7,188 nt of DNA from Eubacteriales Family XIII. Incertae Sedis bacterium (lineage in GTDB: Bacteria; Bacillota; Clostridia; Peptostreptococcales; Anaerovoracaceae): contig JAISZM010000129.1 in NCBI GenBank assembly GCA_031269205.1, forward strand, positions 1 to 7,188, read 5' to 3'. Made by a program: the position numbers and the translations under genes. A model generated the notes under the pieces. The model searched no databases and was not told where the DNA came from. It worked only from the letters and a program-made list of their open reading frames with translations. Of this stretch, positions 1-4,245 are shown one piece after another. Each line of letters opens with the position of its first letter. Positions within the stretch are counted from its first letter, which is position 1.

Positions 1-3000
1 AATATACATGAAGTAGCGGAAATGCCGGGTCTCATTCAAATACAGACGGAGTCATATAATTGGTTTGTAAACGATGGATTAAAAGAAGTTTTTTCGGATA
101 TTTCTCCGATAAAGAGCTACAGCGACAACCTCATACTCGAGTTTCTCGACCACAAGCTGAACACGCCGGACGATCCTCCCAAGTACAGTCAGGAGGAATG
201 TAAGGAGCGTGACGCGACGTACGCGGCGCCGCTGAAGGTCATAGCTCGCCTCATCAACAAAGAGACGGGGGAGGTCAAAGAGCAGGAAGTATTCATGGGC
301 GATTTTCCGCTGATGACGGAAAAAGGCACCTTTATATACAACGGTGCTGAGCGCGTTGTCGTGACGCAGCTCGTGCGCTCACCCGGACCTTACTTCAGCT
401 CCGAAAACGACAAGAACGGCATAGAGCAGTTCACGGCACAGGTCATCCCGAACAGGGGGGCGTGGCTCGAGTACGAGACGGACGCGAACGGCTATCTGTG
501 GGTGAGGGTTGACCGCACGAGAAAGATCGCGGCCACGACTCTTTTGCGCGCCCTCGGCTTTGGGTCGCAGGAGGACATACTCGCGGCATTTGGCGAGGAC
601 TACGAGTCGCTCTCGGCACTCTCGGACATCACGGGCAAGGTCTATCCGTCTCTGACGGCGACCTTGAGCAAGGATATAGCCGAAACCCCCGACGAAGGGG
701 TCAAGGAAGTCTACAAGAAACTCCGTCCCGGCGAGCCTCCCGCTATAGAGAGCGCGAGGACGATGTTCAACAACCTGTTCTTCGACGAGCGCAGGTACGA
801 CCTCGCGCGCGTCGGGAGGTATAAGTACAACAAGAAACTCGGCCTGTCGAACAGGCTGACCGATCTGACGCTTGCCGCCGACGTCATAGACCCGTCGACG
901 GGAGAGATACTCGCGTCCGCGGACGACGTCATAAACCGGGAGAAGGCGATAGAGATAGAGAACGCGGGAGTCCGCTCAGTGAGGGTGTACGCCCCGATAG
1001 ACACGAGACCGTCGAAGGATCGCTTGGTCTTCGAGATAGTGGGGAACGGGTTCGTGAATCTCGCCGACTACGTGAAGCGTGGCGCGGATATAGACGGACT
1101 GCCAGACAAGGTGCATTACCCCACGCTGAAAGTCATTCTAGACGAGAAGCTCAAAGGGGACGACCTGATAAACGAACTGAGGAAACGCAAGTCGGAGCTG
1201 TCGCCGAAGCACATACACGAGGATGACATCATCGCTTCTATCAGCTACATTCTCGGTCTGCCGTTCGGCATCGGCGGAACCGACGACATCGACCATCTCG
1301 GCAACAGGCGCGTCCGCACGGTCGGGGAACTCTTGCAGAACCAGTTCCGTATCGGACTCGCGCGTATGGAGCGCGTCGTGCGTGAGCGCATGACGATACA
1401 GCAGGACGTTGACGTGACCACGCCTCAGGAACTCATCAACATCAGGCCTGTCACGGCCGCGATCAAGGAGTTCTTCGGCAGCTCTCAACTGTCGCAGTTT
1501 ATGGATCAGAACAACCCGCTCGCCGAACTCACCCATAAGAGGAGACTGTCGGCGTTCGGACCGGGCGGTCTGTCCAGAGAGCGCGCGGGTTTTGAAGTCC
1601 GCGACGTGCATCGTTCTCATTACGGACGCATGTGCCCGATCGAGACGCCCGAAGGCCCGAACATCGGACTCATCGGTTCGCTCACCACCTACGGGAAGGT
1701 CAACGAGTATGGGTTCATCGAGACGCCGTATCGCAAGGTGAACAAGCAGAAGGGCGCCGTTACAGAAGAGATACACTATCTGACGGCTGACGAAGAAGAG
1801 ACGCTCATCATCGCGCAGGCCAACGAGCCGCTCGACAGCAAGGGAGCGTTCGTCAACAGAAGGGTTGCGTCGAGAGGCCGGGGAGGTGAGATAGACCTCG
1901 TGCCGAAGGAGAAGGTGGACTATATAGATGTGTCCCCCAAGCAGGTCGTGTCAGTCGCGACGGCCATGATACCATTTCTGGAAAACGACGACGCGAACAG
2001 GGCGCTGATGGGTTCCAACATGCAGAGGCAAGCGGTGCCGTTGCTCGTCACGGACGCGCCCATCATCGGTACGGGCATGGAGTACATCGCGGCGCGCGAC
2101 AGCGGCGTCGTCGTACTCGCGAAGAACGACGGCGTAGTCGACTACGCGGACGCGAACGTCATCAGGATAATGCGCGACGATCCGGGCGAACCCATCGACA
2201 TAGAAGCGCTGACAGGCGAGCTGAACAAGTTTGAATCACAGCTTGTGAAGTGGTCGGCCGAGCGTGCGGAGAAGGCGGCGGAGCGCAAGGAACTCGAGAA
2301 GAAGCACGACGCGTACGAGAAAAGGCGTGCGACCGCGGAGAATAAGATCGAACGGATCGAAAATAAATTCGAGAAGACGAAGAAGCAGATAAACGCGCAG
2401 AAGGAGAAACTGAAGAAGGCCGGGACGGCGGACGACAAGCAGGCGATCACAAACAAGATAGCTGAGATAAAGGAGAACAACAAGGACTCCGAGAAAGAAC
2501 TGAGAGCCGAAAAGAAGATTCTCGAGAAGGAACTCGATGCTCTGATAAAACAGGAGGTTGAGGATGTAAAGGACGTGAAGAAGATCGCTTCCCTCGACAA
2601 GCGCGTGTCGACGCTCGACCTGAGCCTCGGCGACCTGAGCGCGCAGATCACAGCGAAGGAGCGGGAGATCAAGTTTGCCGAGGCGGCCAACGACGGCGGC
2701 GTCGACACGTATGATCTGCTGAAATTCAAGCGTTCAAATCAGGGTACGTGCATCAATCAACGCCCGATAGTGTCGAAGGGCGAACGCGTGAAGAAGGGCG
2801 AGGTCATAGCCGACGGGCCGTCCACGGACGAAGGCGAGGTCGCGCTCGGGAAGAATCTGCTCATAGGGTTCATGACGTGGGAAGGCTACAACTACGAGGA
2901 CGCCATCGTCCTGAACGAGCGCCTGGTCATGGATGATGTGCTGACGTCCCTCCATATAGAGGAGTACGAGGCCGAGGCGAGGGATACGAAGCTCGGTCCC

Positions 3001-4236
3001 GAGGAGATAACCCGCGACATCCCCAACGTCGGTGAGGACGCGAGGAAGGATCTTGACGAGGAAGGCATAGTGCGCGTTGGCGCCGAAGTCACCTCCTACG
3101 ATATCCTCGTCGGCAAGGTCACGCCTAAGGGCGAAACGGAGCTTACGGCCGAGGAACGGTTGCTCCGCGCCATCTTCGGCGAGAAAGCTCGCGAGGTGCG
3201 CGACACCTCGTTGAAGGTTCCGCATGGAAACACGGGCATCGTAGTTGACATCAAGACGTTCAGCCGCGAGAACGGCGACGATCTGTCGCCCGGCGTCAAC
3301 AGGCTCGTGCGCGTCTACGTCGCGACGAAGCGCAAGATAAGCGTCGGCGACAAAATGGCCGGACGACACGGAAACAAGGGCGTCATCTCGCGCATACTCC
3401 CCGAAGAGGACATGCCGTTCATGGAGGACGGCACGCCGATCGAGGTCATGTTAAACCCGCTTGGCGTACCCTCGCGTATGAACGTGGGACAGGTTCTCGA
3501 GGTGCATCTCGGCCTCGCGGCAAAGAAGAAGGGCTGGTACATCAGTACGCCCGTATTCGACGGCGCGAAGGAGGAGGACATCATTGACCTGCTGAAGGAG
3601 TGCGGCTATCCAGAGAGCGGCAAACTGAATATCAGGGACGGCAGGACGGGTGAGTATTTCGACAACCCTGTCACGGTCGGTTACATGTATATGCTGAAGC
3701 TTCACCACCTCGTGGACGACAAGATACACGCGAGAAGCACGGGTCCGTACTCGCTCGTCACTCAGCAGCCGCTCGGCGGCAAGGCGCAGTTCGGCGGACA
3801 GCGTTTCGGAGAGATGGAAGTCTGGGCCCTTGAAGCCTACGGCGCGGCCTACACCCTTCAGGAGATACTGACGGTCAAGTCGGACGACATCGTGGGCCGT
3901 GTCAAGACCTACGAGGCCATCGTGAAGGGCGGCAACATTCCCGAACCCGGCATCCCCGAATCGTTCAAAGTTCTCATAAAGGAACTGCAGAGTCTCGGAC
4001 TCGACGTCAAGGTGCTTTCGGACGACGACGAGGAGATCGAGCTGAAGGAATACGTCGACCTCGGCGCATCGTCGGGACTCGAGCGCATGATATCCACGGA
4101 CAAGATATCGTCCGATGACGACGGCTATTATCAGCTCGCGCCAGGCAAGCCTACGGACGAAGACGACGATGAAGAACCCGACGATGATGTCATAGAACAT
4201 AATGGCAAGGAATCCGGGAACGACATAAAGGAATAG
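1..4236 (+). CDS. rpoB: DNA-directed RNA polymerase subunit beta (5'-truncated by window edge)
   Basis: Beta is the second-largest subunit of the core RNA polymerase and forms one pincer of the DNA cleft, the rifamycin pocket and part of the active site. The frame is open from base 1, and the residues before the first ATG (base 22) read NIHEVAE, matching the conserved beta N-terminus, so that ATG is internal. By comparison with B. subtilis RpoB, about 15-25 residues lie upstream. In window codons, the order is: lobe/protrusion (about 1-480), rifamycin region (493-519), DDANRALMGSNMQRQA (663-678), a coiled-coil insertion (about 729-900), NYEDA with E966/D967, active-site lysines K1118 and K1126, VTVGYMYMLKLHHLVDDK and GGKAQFGGQRFGEMEVWA, and an acidic tail (1341-1411). 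The 1411 visible residues exceed B. subtilis beta (about 1193), mostly through the insertion plus a segment near codons 345-405 that I recall from other Clostridia. The E. coli-type insertion after the KTFSREN region is absent. Identification is secure. Confidence 0.98.
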   Translation, partial: NIHEVAEMPGLIQIQTESYNWFVNDGLKEVFSDISPIKSYSDNLILEFLDHKLNTPDDPPKYSQEECKERDATYAAPLKVIARLINKETGEVKEQEVFMGDFPLMTEKGTFIYNGAERVVVTQLVRSPGPYFSSENDKNGIEQFTAQVIPNRGAWLEYETDANGYLWVRVDRTRKIAATTLLRALGFGSQEDILAAFGEDYESLSALSDITGKVYPSLTATLSKDIAETPDEGVKEVYKKLRPGEPPAIESARTMFNNLFFDERRYDLARVGRYKYNKKLGLSNRLTDLTLAADVIDPSTGEILASADDVINREKAIEIENAGVRSVRVYAPIDTRPSKDRLVFEIVGNGFVNLADYVKRGADIDGLPDKVHYPTLKVILDEKLKGDDLINELRKRKSELSPKHIHEDDIIASISYILGLPFGIGGTDDIDHLGNRRVRTVGELLQNQFRIGLARMERVVRERMTIQQDVDVTTPQELINIRPVTAAIKEFFGSSQLSQFMDQNNPLAELTHKRRLSAFGPGGLSRERAGFEVRDVHRSHYGRMCPIETPEGPNIGLIGSLTTYGKVNEYGFIETPYRKVNKQKGAVTEEIHYLTADEEETLIIAQANEPLDSKGAFVNRRVASRGRGGEIDLVPKEKVDYIDVSPKQVVSVATAMIPFLENDDANRALMGSNMQRQAVPLLVTDAPIIGTGMEYIAARDSGVVVLAKNDGVVDYADANVIRIMRDDPGEPIDIEALTGELNKFESQLVKWSAERAEKAAERKELEKKHDAYEKRRATAENKIERIENKFEKTKKQINAQKEKLKKAGTADDKQAITNKIAEIKENNKDSEKELRAEKKILEKELDALIKQEVEDVKDVKKIASLDKRVSTLDLSLGDLSAQITAKEREIKFAEAANDGGVDTYDLLKFKRSNQGTCINQRPIVSKGERVKKGEVIADGPSTDEGEVALGKNLLIGFMTWEGYNYEDAIVLNERLVMDDVLTSLHIEEYEAEARDTKLGPEEITRDIPNVGEDARKDLDEEGIVRVGAEVTSYDILVGKVTPKGETELTAEERLLRAIFGEKAREVRDTSLKVPHGNTGIVVDIKTFSRENGDDLSPGVNRLVRVYVATKRKISVGDKMAGRHGNKGVISRILPEEDMPFMEDGTPIEVMLNPLGVPSRMNVGQVLEVHLGLAAKKKGWYISTPVFDGAKEEDIIDLLKECGYPESGKLNIRDGRTGEYFDNPVTVGYMYMLKLHHLVDDKIHARSTGPYSLVTQQPLGGKAQFGGQRFGEMEVWALEAYGAAYTLQEILTVKSDDIVGRVKTYEAIVKGGNIPEPGIPESFKVLIKELQSLGLDVKVLSDDDEEIELKEYVDLGASSGLERMISTDKISSDDDGYYQLAPGKPTDEDDDEEPDDDVIEHNGKESGNDIKE
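1477..1557 (+). other. rpoB: Rifamycin-resistance-determining region of rpoB (E. coli 507-533)
   Basis: This segment aligns without gaps to E. coli beta residues 507-533, which line the rifamycin pocket beside the RNA exit path. Residues at the commonest resistance positions are the sensitive type: Gln at 513, Asp at 516 (bases 1504-1506), His at 526 (1534-1536), Arg at 529 and Ser at 531 (1549-1551). The exception is position 533, Phe (TTC, 1555-1557) where E. coli and B. subtilis have Leu. The flanks are conserved, running on into GPGGLSRERAGFEVRDVH and CPIETPEGPNIGLI. Alignment numbering is from memory of the E. coli protein. Confidence 0.92.
2185..2700 (+). other. rpoB: Coiled-coil insertion within beta (about 165-170 residues)
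   Basis: In most bacteria only a few residues join the motif ending in DANVIRIMR to the one starting VDTYDLLKFKRSNQ. Here about 170 codons (about 729-900) lie between them. The insert is dominated by Lys, Glu, Arg and Ala; it has no Cys, and its only Pro is at the start (731). The first half (about 731-807) keeps a continuous 3-4 heptad register from I734 to L804, and the second half (about 813-897) is helical with a clear heptad run from I862 to I883. They are joined by a short turn, GTADD, at 808-812. The frame is uninterrupted and the flanks are fully conserved. The E. coli offset changes from -11 at N677 to +153 at E813, a net gain of about 164 residues. The function is unknown. An antiparallel helical hairpin is inferred, not shown. 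Confidence 0.85.
3352..3378 (+). other. rpoB: Beta active-site lysine motif KMAGRHGNK
   Basis: The motif contains two lysines, window codons 1118 and 1126, which align with E. coli beta K1065 and K1073. These contact the RNA 3' region and substrate phosphates in the active centre. Both are present and the surrounding GDKMAGRHGNKGVIS context is intact, so this beta looks catalytically competent. Confidence 0.92.
4021..4233 (+). other. rpoB: Acidic C-terminal tail of beta
   Basis: After the conserved terminal motif ESFKVLIKELQSLGLDV, where E. coli beta nearly ends, the protein continues for about 71 residues (codons 1341-1411). Runs of Asp and Glu, such as DDDEEIE and DEDDDEEPDDD, make it strongly acidic, and most of it is probably disordered. 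B. subtilis beta also has an acidic C-terminal extension, so the type is usual for Bacillota, although its sequence is not conserved. The last residues (IEHNGKESGNDIKE) are less acidic. Confidence 0.85.
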
Positions 4237-4240
4237 GAGG
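4235..4240 (+). promoter_or_regulatory. Ribosome binding site of rpoC, overlapping the rpoB stop
   Basis: AGGAGG is a perfect core Shine-Dalgarno sequence. Its first two bases are the last two of the rpoB TAG stop (4234-4236), and it lies 5 bases before the GTG start at 4246. The overlap means a ribosome terminating on rpoB covers the rpoC initiation site. This fits translational coupling that balances beta and beta', which assemble 1:1. The coupling is inferred; the site itself is directly visible and decides the GTG start. Confidence 0.93.
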
Positions 4241-4245
4241 AACGG

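Noticed and set aside
22..24. ATG at base 22 as the rpoB start
   Set aside because: The frame is open upstream to base 1 and encodes conserved beta residues (HEVAE before MPGLIQIQ), so this Met is internal and the true start is outside the window.
2185..2700. Beta insertion as an intein, group I/II intron or transposon
   Set aside because: There are no intein splice motifs (no Cys at all in the insert), no inverted repeats or target duplication seen, and the frame is continuous with helical, heptad-patterned protein, so it is a protein insertion.
2142..2729. Minus-strand open frame opposite the beta insertion, rich in Ser/Phe/Leu and resembling a membrane protein
   Set aside because: Antisense of Lys/Glu-rich codons (AAG, GAG, GAA) reads as Leu, Phe and Ser, giving false hydrophobicity. 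The plus strand is continuous with conserved rpoB on both sides.
4234..4245. Terminator or promoter between rpoB and rpoC
   Set aside because: The gap is only 9 bases and is used by the ribosome binding site; no room for a hairpin with a T-run or for -35/-10 boxes, and none seen around it.
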